Assembly (NCBI RefSeq): GCF_008831285.2
Contig: NC_045142.1
Coordinates: forward strand, 2,363,001-2,423,000
Length of the DNA: 60,000 nucleotides
Direction of reading: 5' to 3'
Origin: Nymphaea colorata
Lineage: Eukaryota; Streptophyta; Magnoliopsida; Nymphaeales; Nymphaeaceae
A program made the position numbers and the translations under genes. Every line of letters begins with the position of its first letter. Positions within the stretch are counted from its first letter, which is position 1. Under the pieces are notes generated by a model. The model had not been told where the DNA came from and searched no databases. It saw nothing but the letters and a program-made list of their open reading frames with translations. Shown in pieces: positions 51,142 to 60,000 of the stretch.

Positions 51142-51555
51142 CACTATAGAAGAAGGACCCATTACAGTAATTCACGTAGCGAGAGAGAATCAGATTGAAG
51201 GTGGCCGTCTCCCACCGACCAACAGCCATTGCCGACTAGAATAGCCAGAATTCGGATATACCATTATTTTGTTTCTCCAATCCAAAGAGCCCTACCTACT
51301 TGGTGCAACAAGATAGCCATGATGATAGCGTATCAAAAACTTTATTGACGCGGTTTTCACATCAGTAAAAAAGAAACAAACATAAAACGTCAAAATCAAT
51401 TTTCAGTGACATTTAACCTTTTGCATAAGTAAAAGTTGATTTTTACTGAAATAGAATGTAAAAAGTATCAACAACATTATTTTTACTGACTTTTTGCTGA
51501 TTTTTATTGACGTTTTTCTCGCATAAGTAAAAACTCCTTTTTTTTTTGTGTAGTG
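51142..51555. mobile_element. Possible CACTA-like non-autonomous relic
   Basis: The right end reads TTTTTTTTTGTGTAGTG, the reverse complement of CACTACACAAAAA, which resembles CACTA transposon termini. The left end CACTATAGAAGAAGG is a weaker match. Inside are two diverged direct copies of TATTGACG followed by a GCATAAGTAAAAA- or ACATCAGTAAAAA-type block (51,341 and 51,507), typical of subterminal repeats. The 3-bp flanks (AGA and ATT) do not agree, so the limits are uncertain. Confidence 0.35.
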
Positions 51556-52357
51556 ATTTCAAGCAATCAATGTGCAGTGTGGCACAGAGACAAGTCACTC
51601 ACAATTGGAGCTGCCACCGGATCGAGAAAGTGAAATCTGGATATATATGCTAGATGTTATGCAAATCATGGTCCATATCTGTAGCCATATATTGGACAAT
51701 GGAAAGGGCAAGGTATAAATGTGGAACATGCTTCAGCATCATGTGTTAGGTAGGAACATAAATATGTGGTCCTGAAAAATGTCCTAAATTTCTTTGTCTT
51801 CATAACTAGAAAAGGAGGCCTTGTTGAGTTCACATTCGTTCTAAGTCTCAATATCCTTGGAATTTTGTTTTCAATAAGTCAGGCCATATGCTTTATGTTT
51901 TGAATCGTTTGTTTAGTATTGGCATTATTGGTGCATATTCAAATTGCTGAAATCTAATCTGTATGTATGACTTCCTACAAATTAAATACATATATGACAA
52001 CTTGATGGTCGTGAAACTTTTTAAGATAAGAAGTTCCGCCAATATATTTGAAAAACATGACATAAAGTTTGAATGTTCAGCGTCTGGTACTGATGCATCT
52101 CTGGACTATGGGGACAAGGAGAAAGGAGGGAGGCAGAAGCTTTGGCTCGTTCTCCGGTGGTAGGATTAATCCTCTTGTTCACCCAAAAAAAGTTTGTATA
52201 CTCATGGGAGATCATGATCCTACTTAATTTCTTACTTTTGTGGAAATATTGCAAAACTACAAGCTTTTGATAGAACACAACTGAAAAAGAATAATGGATC
52301 TGAGAAACAAATAAAGGAAAACTTTATGTTGGAAAATGAAGTAACAATTGCTAAAGA

Positions 52358-52506
52358 GTGTTTGGTAAGAAGAGCATTGTGTTCTTAGAAAACAATTCTC
52401 GACTTCTTGTCTCATGTTTCTTGAAACAAGAACATAGTGTTCTTGAAACATGCACACGTTAGAAGATTATATATTTTAAGAACACACTGTTCTTTTCACC
52501 AAACAC
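52358..52506. mobile_element. Short MITE-like inverted-repeat element (~149 bp)
   Basis: The left terminus GTGTTTGGTAAGAAGAGCAT is mirrored at the right by the reverse complement GTGTTTGGTGAAAAGAACAG. Both are followed by TGTGTTCTTA, so the terminal inverted repeat is about 32 bp with few mismatches. The interior holds a further inverted repeat, CATGTTTC with GAAACATG. Termini of the GTGTTTGGT type occur in plant MITEs. I could not identify a target-site duplication, so the superfamily stays open. Confidence 0.7.
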
Positions 52507-53139
52507 CTTCATCACTTCATACTTTAGTGATTTGAACGCACCTTGCGTCACTCCCCTCTGTTTGAACATCAAATTTTTGGATGCTAAATCGTGCGCATAG
52601 CCCGCTATATGTAGAGATCAAAGACAAATTCTATACTAAGCAGTCCATCCGAATAGTCTTCTGCATCTTATAGTCAGTGGACGAAGAACAAACATTTTGT
52701 TCTTTATAGTATCTCCGCAAGATGAGGAATGATCTTAAAAATACAATAAGCATTAGACAGTGGCAGAGCTAAGAATTTTTCGTTGCAGGGGCCAAACTAT
52801 AGTTTTGAAATTTTAACTGGGACCCTCATGTCTCCGCCTCTAAAGGTAAAAACAATTATACCAATATAGGCAATTGAATCCGCTAAGAGGTCCCACCAAT
52901 TCTTGGTGGGTTATACTAATATATGTCCATGTGCTATTGAAAGTAAAAGCACTCAAACCTAGTAATGCTCCCCTCTCCTTGGCTAGGTGGGTTGTCTTCA
53001 GTCCTTGAAATAAACGGTCATTGAAAATCCTAATATTGCCAAAAAGTAGCAAGTAGAAAGGCATCCATGAAAAAAGCAGGGCCAGCAATTGTCCAACAGT
53101 CATAAATCTGTCATTGACTTAACTGCATGTCATGCACAC

Positions 53140-53175
<36 letters not shown>

Positions 53176-53198
53176 GAGAGAGAGAGAAAGAGAGAGGA
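53140..53198. repeat. Compound (AT)n(GT)n(GA)n microsatellite
   Basis: An AT tract of about 21 bp runs directly into (GT)7 and then an imperfect GA tract. Confidence 0.95.
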
Positions 53199-53273
53199 GT
53201 TGAAATCCTCCTATCCCTTGCATTTGCATCAAGCTGCATTGAAATCAACCACCTAGCAGCCTGCTAGCAGATG

Positions 53274-53400
53274 ACTAAATATTTAAAAGCTGTCATTAAA
53301 AGCATCATAAACCATCACTAAAAATACCATATAAACCGTTGGTATATCATAAACCATTGCTAATACTCCATAATATTGGTGACAGTTTTGAAGTATTTAG
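53274..53400. mobile_element. Short inverted-repeat element (127 bp)
   Basis: The left end CTAAATATTTAAAAGCTGTC pairs with the right end, whose reverse complement is CTAAATACTTCAAAACTGTC, giving a terminal inverted repeat of about 21 bp with a few mismatches. The interior repeats ATAAACCAT/ATAAACCGT words. The size and structure fit a MITE. The flanks (GCAGATGA and TTATCCGA) show no clear duplication. Confidence 0.6.
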
Positions 53401-54037
53401 TTATCCGACAACATTCAGCAACTGGCCAATTTCAATTCTTTTATATATTTCATATGTATAAGAAAGAAGGGTGACAGATATTTAAAACTCAAATTATTGG
53501 CATTAAACTAACATGTTTATGCCTGCAAATATTGTGTCCCATTTCTCAAGGACTTCTCTTGGACCCACAATTCTTCTTCATTTACACAGTTCTTGGGGAC
53601 TACCTACCCACGTTACCATATCTTACATACATTTTGAATCTGATGATTCTTTGTAGAGATTAAAATAATCAATGCCTACTTTTCAAAGGAGAAGCCATCC
53701 GTTCTTGTGGAAAAAAGAAGAAAAAAGAAGCAAGTAAAGCAAAGAGGGGCCATGATATGCGCTTTTGACCTTGTTAACATGCAGGAACATAAAAAGCCGT
53801 ACCTTGTCAACATAATAAAGTGAAGGAATTATTTACTAAACTTGCACGTTTCCTTTGTGCTGAATAGGGCAGTGGGATATGTGCAAAACTAAACTGAGAT
53901 GGGACCAAATATAAAGAGATGTCTTCTGGATCTTACTAACCCGAATCTGATCCAGCCTTACCATGCAAAAGATATGGCCGGACCACTATAATTGGGAGCA
54001 TCTTTCTAGTGGGTAGGGCCTATAAGTGATGCAGAGC

Positions 54038-54040
<3 letters not shown>

Positions 54041-54068
<28 letters not shown>
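54041..54068. repeat. 28-base poly-T tract
   Basis: An uninterrupted T run. It may be the tail of an old minus-strand retroposon, but no such body is recognisable next to it. Confidence 0.9.
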
Positions 54069-55826
54069 GGGGCATCAAGAGCGTAACATTGTGGAAATCT
54101 TATTGTCAGTTGGATTCATGTGGGCGAAGTACAAATGTTGAGGAGCATGACACTCTAATTGACAATTGACAAGGAATACACCGTTAACTCTCCTTCAAAT
54201 CCCAAAACAGCTCTAATCAAGCCCCATATTCAACGGATCCCAATCGGTCCCCAATCAATTATGGCTCCAACCATCTATTAATAAGTCTTTAAAGATCCTT
54301 CACAATCTTCAATAAAAAAAATAAATGAACTCTATTCTCCTTCACCATTACCTCTGCCTCAATTTTTTTTAAATTGTTAATTGTATTACCCGATTGATTT
54401 TAATTGGCAATATTTTAGAATTTTTTCCCCAGTTGGTGTTGGGCATGTTTTAAGATGTTAGAACGGCGTCATTTTGCAGATATTGCTTCAGACTAGAAAT
54501 TTGGTAATTTGTAGTGTACCAAATTTGATTCTCAACCAACCTTTAACGCATTTTATTGTACAGCCCTAAGTTAATATGTCGCCTCTATTTTTCAAAAAAA
54601 AAATCATATTTCTTTCACACACGTGCACTAAAAAATCATTATTGTAAAATAATGTGAAAAAGTTTTTATGTGCTCTAACAGAGCCTAGCTAGTCGAGCTC
54701 AGTCAATCTGAACTCACCCAAGTCAAGCACAAATTATTTGACTAGATGAGTTTACATTTAGCTAGAAGCCTTAAACTCAGACCAATTACCAAATAAGTCA
54801 AGCTTGAGTTGAGCTTAGAGGAATCGAGATGCTTAAAATTTCGACTTCTATTAAAATCTCCTTAAATCAAAGTATAATCTTATTCCTATCTCCTAAAAAA
54901 CAGCAGAAGAAGAAGAAGAAGGAAAGAACTAAAAGAGAGTGTGATGCCAGCTTTCAAGGAATATATGCAGAACTTTGAGGACCATATTTTTTTCTACATG
55001 ACAGACTTAAGGAGAAAAGAAGGCACGTGCATGGCAATTGTTAAAAAACCAACGCCCTACGCCTCAAAACTACAAAAAAGTCAGCCCTTTTCTGAAAATA
55101 AAGATAAAAAGGCCGGTGTGTGAAGTTCAAGGTTCTCTTCCCTTATTGAACGTGGAAATTTCTCTGGCGGTCAAGCTCTTTTTCTTTTATTTTTTTTCCA
55201 AATGTTGGGCCGAAGTTAAACAAAAAAGTCACTTCGAATATCGGACTTTTTCTTACCAAGTGGACGCAGCTTTTGTTTTCGAGAGAATTGAAATTTAACA
55301 ACTGCAAATGCTTTCATTCAAAAATGATACAAAAGAAAAAGAAAAGAAAAGATTTAGTCAAAAGCAGTCTGAAGGAGATTTGTTCATGCAGCAGTCTCGA
55401 TCATACAACCAATTTTTCATAAATAAATTATTTTAGCTCCGGATGTAATTCTTTTCGAAAACCAACTTATTCAAACGTGATCTTATCAACTTTTTTTTTT
55501 GGGTTTAAAGAATTCTATTTACAAGGTTAAACCGTGTGAACAAAGTTTTCCGTGTTAGCAGCATAACATGAAAATGGTCCCCAGGTTTTCGAGTATGGTG
55601 ATGATTTTTTGGTTTGTAACAGAAGAAATTGCTCTCACATTGAAAAGTTTCTTTGAGAGATTCTGTGCAGCCAGCTATTTCATGGGGACCAATTATTTCT
55701 CAATGACCAACTTCAAGATTCGATGCTTATAGAAATCAAATTAACGACTGACCTTTTACCAGTAGCAGCCGACCCAGCAAACTATGCTAAATCCCTATCT
55801 ACATAGGTAGTCTACCAATGTGCAAC

Positions 55827-56243
55827 TAGGGTTGTACAACAAGCCGAGTCAACTTGGGCTCGACTCGAACTCACTTGAAAAAGCTTGGCTCGTGTTCGAC
55901 TCATTTATAAACAAACATAATTCGAGCTTACAACGATACTTGAAACGATAAACGAGTCCAGTTTGAGCTTCAGGAACTCGACTCGACTCACAAACTAGTA
56001 ACCCCATATAATATTACCAAAACCGGTTTCACAAGTTATACGAGTTACACAAATTATTGTTTACATGAGTTGAACGAGTTAACGCTTAAACGAGTTAAAT
56101 AGATTAAACAAGTAGAGTTCGAGCTCGAGCTTGCTATAAGGAGGCCAAGTCAAGTTTGAGCTGAGCTCGAGCTCTAGTTTTTTGAGCCGAGTCGAGTTCA
56201 AGTTGGCCAAGCTCGGGCTCCACACGGCTCGTGTTCAACCCTA
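55827..56243. mobile_element. hAT-type MITE, 417 bp, with target-site duplication
   Basis: The element starts TAGGGTTGTACAACAAGC and ends CGTGTTCAACCCTA. The terminal inverted repeat TAGGGTTG(T/A)ACA is 12 bp with one mismatch. It is flanked by TGTGCAAC (55,819-55,826) and TATGCAAC (56,244-56,251), an 8-bp target duplication with one difference, as expected for hAT transposition. The interior is a dense mixture of GAGCTCGAGC, CGACTCGA and GAACTCG words with no coding capacity. It must have been moved by a transposase supplied from elsewhere. Confidence 0.82.
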
Positions 56244-56251
56244 TATGCAAC

Positions 56252-59200
56252 CACATATACTACAAATCCGTAACCAACGGAACAGTGTCTGCTTTCACAT
56301 GATTCTTGTGAGGACACCAAGAAAGCAAAAGGAAGACAAGATGAAAAGAGAAGGCGCACCGCACATGATGTTTTTGCATGAAAGCAGTTTTTGTTCTCTC
56401 TTTTCATCTCATAAAGTGGCCAAAGGGAAAATGGACGAGGGACATCTTTATTCGCGGGGAGCGTGTAAAAAAGCACGTGCTTTTTTTTAAGCAAATGCAA
56501 CGTGCTTAGTTCTACCCTTTTCATAAAACCATTTCAGTTCATTGGTTACTTGTGTCACTTATTGTTCATTTTTTTTATCTTAAATATTCTAACGTTTATA
56601 TTTATATATATATATTTATTTTATAAATAAATAAAATAAAATAAATTTAGAGACAAGGAAGTGGACTTCGACCTCTTCAAGGCATCTCTTAAATGTTTTA
56701 AGATTTTTATTTTATTTATTTTGTTTTCTAAAAAAATATTTTTTTTTGGAGAGTCAGAAGTCGGCTGCCCCTTGCTGCTTTGAGTGGGTTTTAAAATCCA
56801 GCTAGAAAATCACATTACTTGGACATGTTTGAGCATGATATCCTACTGAAAATCTGATCATGATCTGTCTAGTCGTATCTGAATTCAGTTTTGAGAATTG
56901 CATTCAAAATATGAGCACTTATTTGTCAACTTTTAAAATCTAAATGTTATCAGGTATTTACCAAAACATTATGTACTTTTTTATATTTTTTTTAAATTAT
57001 AGACAATGGAATTCAGAGAAATGAATCGAAAGTTGGAAAGTGAATTTGAAAAAGGAGAAGCGGATTCCCTGGTAGCTATGATTATAACTACATTCCCCAT
57101 GCCCCATTTTGCATGACCACTTAAGCAAGACCACATAAAAGTGATTTCCATTTCCATGGAATCATTTGATCCTTCTTAAAGATGCCGAAAGCTTCTCATC
57201 ACATAAATGAATTATGTCCTTTGAAACATCTTTGCTTTTACTAAAGAGGGGAAAACATGCATGGGGAAAATTGCTTCTTATAGGAGGAAGTTACCTTAGT
57301 CTCTTTTTGAGGGCACATGTCGCCATTAATCTACCAATCTGGTAGAACAACAAAAGTCTAACAGTGCATCTCCTCACAGTTTTGTTTCTTGCAAAATCTC
57401 AACCCGCACCTTAACAGTTTTGGGTTTAGCTTCAAAAAAGTTTAGGAACTATAACAAATAATAATGAAGTTTCCTTACTTTGGTGTCATGTACTTCTTGT
57501 CATATCATTTTATTTTCCGGTGACTGGACCATCACACACATGTTTTCATGATCACTTTTTGAAACGAAATTTCACCCAACACAAAATTGTCAAACCATGA
57601 ATCAATACATTATTGGGTTGGAAAACTAGTGTTTTGGTCTCAACAGATGTGACTGGCTGCACTACACTTCATGTCTTATTGATTATGCAGATGTTTAATG
57701 TGAAAAAAAATTAGAAAAAAACTAAGAGCACCTCCAGAGTCAACAGCATAGCTAGCTAGAAAGTTTATTGTAGGATACACAATCAATGACTCTTTCACTG
57801 CCATTAGCAAGTTGGTGTTCAGTTCATGTACATTGAATCAGCTGTCTCTTTTGAGGCGTTTGAGGGAACTAATTTGATTACTCCAGATCTTGGACCTTAG
57901 ATTCCACAGATCGATCTTACAAGAGGCTAGTTCATGTTAAACTTGCAGTTTTAAACTGTGGATTTGAGGACTATGGAAAAAGATTACTGTTAGACCTTAA
58001 GTTTGTAGATATCTAGTCTAACATGAGGGGAGTCTAACTCGAGATTCATGGATTTGATCAAGGCTTACCATTTGCATATTGTTAGCATAATAGTTGTATG
58101 TTTGAAACATAGGATTCCAAATCCTGACAAAGTTTAGCACTATGAGATCTTAGAATCTAAGATCTTATTTCAATCACCTAGAATATAAAATCAAAGGTAA
58201 TCGCGCACACCCTTAAGCTGTTCTTGAAGAGATTCTTAGCCATAACGTTTGAAATTTTCCTTCTGCTAGCTATTTTTGTACGACCTCTTGGGTGCAATAG
58301 AAATTGTGAATAGAATATGGTGAAGGCCAACATTGTCATGAGATTGTTCTACCGCGTTTGAATGGAGAGAATATGCTCAAAAGAATGTTCCTCTTGAATG
58401 TTCGTTTCTACAGTTCAGAAAACCCCTTATCAGTGGCAAGAGAACGGAAAATCTTAGTTTACCACTTCATCATATCGGACGAAATTTTAAATAATTTGAC
58501 GGGACGTCACGAGTTTGAAAACTACCCATTAAAAATCTATTGCCTCAGGTCAAAACTTTTAATTATTGATAGATACGAAGTCCTCCAACTTTCTCTCAAT
58601 TGGATGTCAATCAATGTCTGGCCGGTGATGGAACAAGGGCATTTTCTTTCTTTCATTCTTTCTTTTTTTTTTTCAATTGGCAGAGGCACTATGCTTAAAT
58701 GATATCGAGCATTAACCTACTATCTCTTTTTTAATATCTAGACTGGAAGGTGACATCTTTATATTATTAAAAAGTCTTGATACTATAACTATGTTTTTTC
58801 AGGATGAATATTAAAAGTTTTCAATGTTATTTTCTGAAGAAAATAAGAACTTGGAATTTGATCTTAATTGATAAATCCGTAAAGGGGCATTTGGCTACTT
58901 CAGATTTTAAATTCCAGGTGATCTTAGATCTTATGATTTGAAACCGTAAGACCTCGTATCCTTAATTTATAAAAAGAATATGAAATCTTTTGATTAAAAA
59001 ATGCAAAGGTTACATGCAGTGTGACCATTGTTCAAATTCATGGTTCCTAAGAGGTACTTCCTCTCTCCGACTTGATATCCATGAATTTGAAACATAATGG
59101 GGATTCCAAATTCATGGTTCTCAAATCTGGTCGTGGCTTCTAATCCTAAGACATAATCTATCTCTCCTACTTGATATCCATAAATTTGAAACGCCAATGG

Positions 59201-59499
59201 GGGATTCTAAATTCATGGTTCTCAAATCTGGACTTTGCTTGAATCATAAATATAAGTCAATTCGAGGCAATGAAATCAGTTCGAGATGACAGGCCCTTGT
59301 TTTTCTAATAGCTTCTTATATAACTGAAACTCTAATAGCTTCTTATATGTCTGAAACTTTTCCTGCATCGTTTACTGCTTAGAGTCCACATCCAACTAAT
59401 GGCTCACTGCAGATCAAGTTTTCAGCCAAATTAAGTGCATTCAAAACAAGAACAATCGATCTGCATGAGCCATGATCGACAAAAAGTGAAACGTTCAGT
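56252..59499. other. Intergenic, no gene supported
   Basis: AT-rich DNA. An open frame at 58,358-58,702 (plus) is 114 codons only if a TTG start is allowed. It matches no family I know and has no flanking gene signals. The segment around 58,870-58,960 (GGGGCATTTGGCTACTTCAG) resembles the GGGGGTGTTTGATAGCATCG sequence in the 3' flank of the NPF5 copies and may be a related short element. Confidence 0.5.
59036..59232 (+). repeat. Local direct repeat, offset 99 bp
   Basis: CTTGATATCCATGAATTTGA and the following ~40 bp, through ATTCATGGTTCTCAAATCTG, occur at 59,071-59,132 and again at 59,170-59,232, with a few substitutions. An extra copy of ATTCATGGTTC precedes the first. Confidence 0.75.
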
Positions 59500-59712
59500 T
59501 CATGGCCCTTCCTGCAAAAGTTTTCCACAGTTCAATTTATACTTTTTCTGAGTCAGTGAAGCAAGTGGTATCTTGTCAGTGAGAACACATGCAAAAGCGG
59601 GGATGAAATTAAATGCATCACAGGGAGGGAACTGGTGAAGTGCGAAAGCAACTTCACCAATCTTTGTCGAATGCGCAAAATTTGAGAGAAAGCTGGTCAC
59701 TGCAGCGGACAT
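59500..59712 (-). CDS. Unrecognised open frame, possible exon or gene relic
   Basis: The minus strand is open for 70 codons from an ATG at 59,712 (MSAAVTSFLSNFAHST) to TGA at 59,500. The frame also stays open upstream of the ATG for at least 18 more codons (GVGDNFNKLCGIA). LLQ near the end lies next to a possible donor-like context, so this could be an internal exon. Composition is protein-like (hydrophobic and small residues, FPPCDAFNFIPAFACVL), but I recognise no family and no neighbouring exon. It may be a real partial gene near the window edge or chance. Confidence 0.25.
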   Translation of the reverse strand: MSAAVTSFLSNFAHSTKIGEVAFALHQFPPCDAFNFIPAFACVLTDKIPLASLTQKKYKLNCGKLLQEGP

Positions 59713-60000
59713 GGCGATGCCACAAAGCTTGTTAAAGTTGTCACCGACCCCTTTAATGACACAAACTGCCTAAGCATTATTGGAGGTGATGGCTGAACAA
59801 CAGTTATCAGCACGAAGAGCATCTCATTCTCTTCATGATTTGCATGCTCATCTTCTGTATGTCCCCTTTATATTACAAAGCGACTCCCCACTGATCCTGC
59901 TACAAAGATCTTGTCTGCAGATAATGGTGCTAGTTGGTTTTGGGTCCATGCCATCTTTTTCTTCACTCTCGTTTTTCACTCCATTTGCTTGTCCACCAAA

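Larger units (their letters stand above)
49800..55818. other. Intergenic, only short element relics
   Basis: This is the upstream region of the NPF5-type gene and beyond. I find no coding region. It contains two short inverted-repeat elements (52,358-52,506 and 53,274-53,400), a possible CACTA-like relic (51,142-51,555), a compound microsatellite (53,140-53,198) and a 28-base T tract (54,041-54,068). The segment 54,670-54,840 is rich in GAGCTC/AAGTCAAGC words similar to those in the MITE at 55,827 and may be a relic of the same family. Confidence 0.5.

Noticed and set aside
58358-58702. 114-codon open frame
   Set aside because: It needs a TTG start, has no recognisable domain and no supporting gene signals.
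59820-60000. Plus-strand frame near the right edge reading NGASWFWVHAIFFF, possibly a membrane helix
   Set aside because: Too short and cut by the window end. The resemblance to a plant channel family was too weak to assign.

Overview
The window looks like nuclear DNA of a flowering plant, probably a heterochromatin/euchromatin border. The evidence is a very large tandem satellite array, spliced plant-type genes with GT-AG introns, NRT1/PTR-family (NPF) transporter genes, an OST48 gene fragment, TIR transposon relics, and AT-rich, gene-poor intergenic DNA. Nothing in the sequence fixes the species.

Region 1 (1-26,160) is one head-to-tail satellite array that continues off the left edge. The repeating unit is a dimer of about 440 bp made of two diverged monomers of about 220 bp, A and B, giving roughly 60 dimers. 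Each monomer carries conserved dyad symmetries. Copies are nearly identical at the left and clearly diverged in the last 1-2 kb. The array stops abruptly at 26,160/26,161, inside the dyad of a B monomer. I do not recognise it as a named satellite.

Region 2 (26,161-41,860) is AT-rich and holds no intact gene that I can support. It contains a decayed NPF2-like transporter pseudogene (30,861-31,241 plus 32,593-about 32,770) and a two-exon fragment of an OST48 (oligosaccharyltransferase 48 kDa subunit) gene (35,869-36,143). A 138-bp-offset direct repeat lies just before the OST48 fragment, and there are several microsatellites.

Region 3 (41,868-49,800) is the main genic region: a tail-to-tail inverted duplication of an NPF5-type gene. 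The right arm, on the minus strand, carries a complete four-exon gene (46,402-49,708, 611 or 598 residues) with a TATA box. The left arm, on the plus strand, is a pseudogene. It lacks exon 1 and half of exon 2, has nonsense and frameshift changes, has lost two splice acceptors and carries a 613-bp insertion in exon 4. The arms converge on a spacer of about 346 bp, so read-through from the intact gene would produce a long hairpin RNA.

Region 4 (49,800-60,000) is intergenic. It holds a 417-bp hAT-type MITE with terminal inverted repeats and a near-perfect 8-bp target-site duplication, two other short inverted-repeat elements, a possible CACTA-like relic, microsatellites, and an unrecognised minus-strand open frame near the right edge.

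Only one gene (the minus-strand NPF5-type transporter) appears functional. No CRISPR, rRNA or tRNA genes were seen. Exon limits come from reading splice signals and matching the family by eye; no searches were run.
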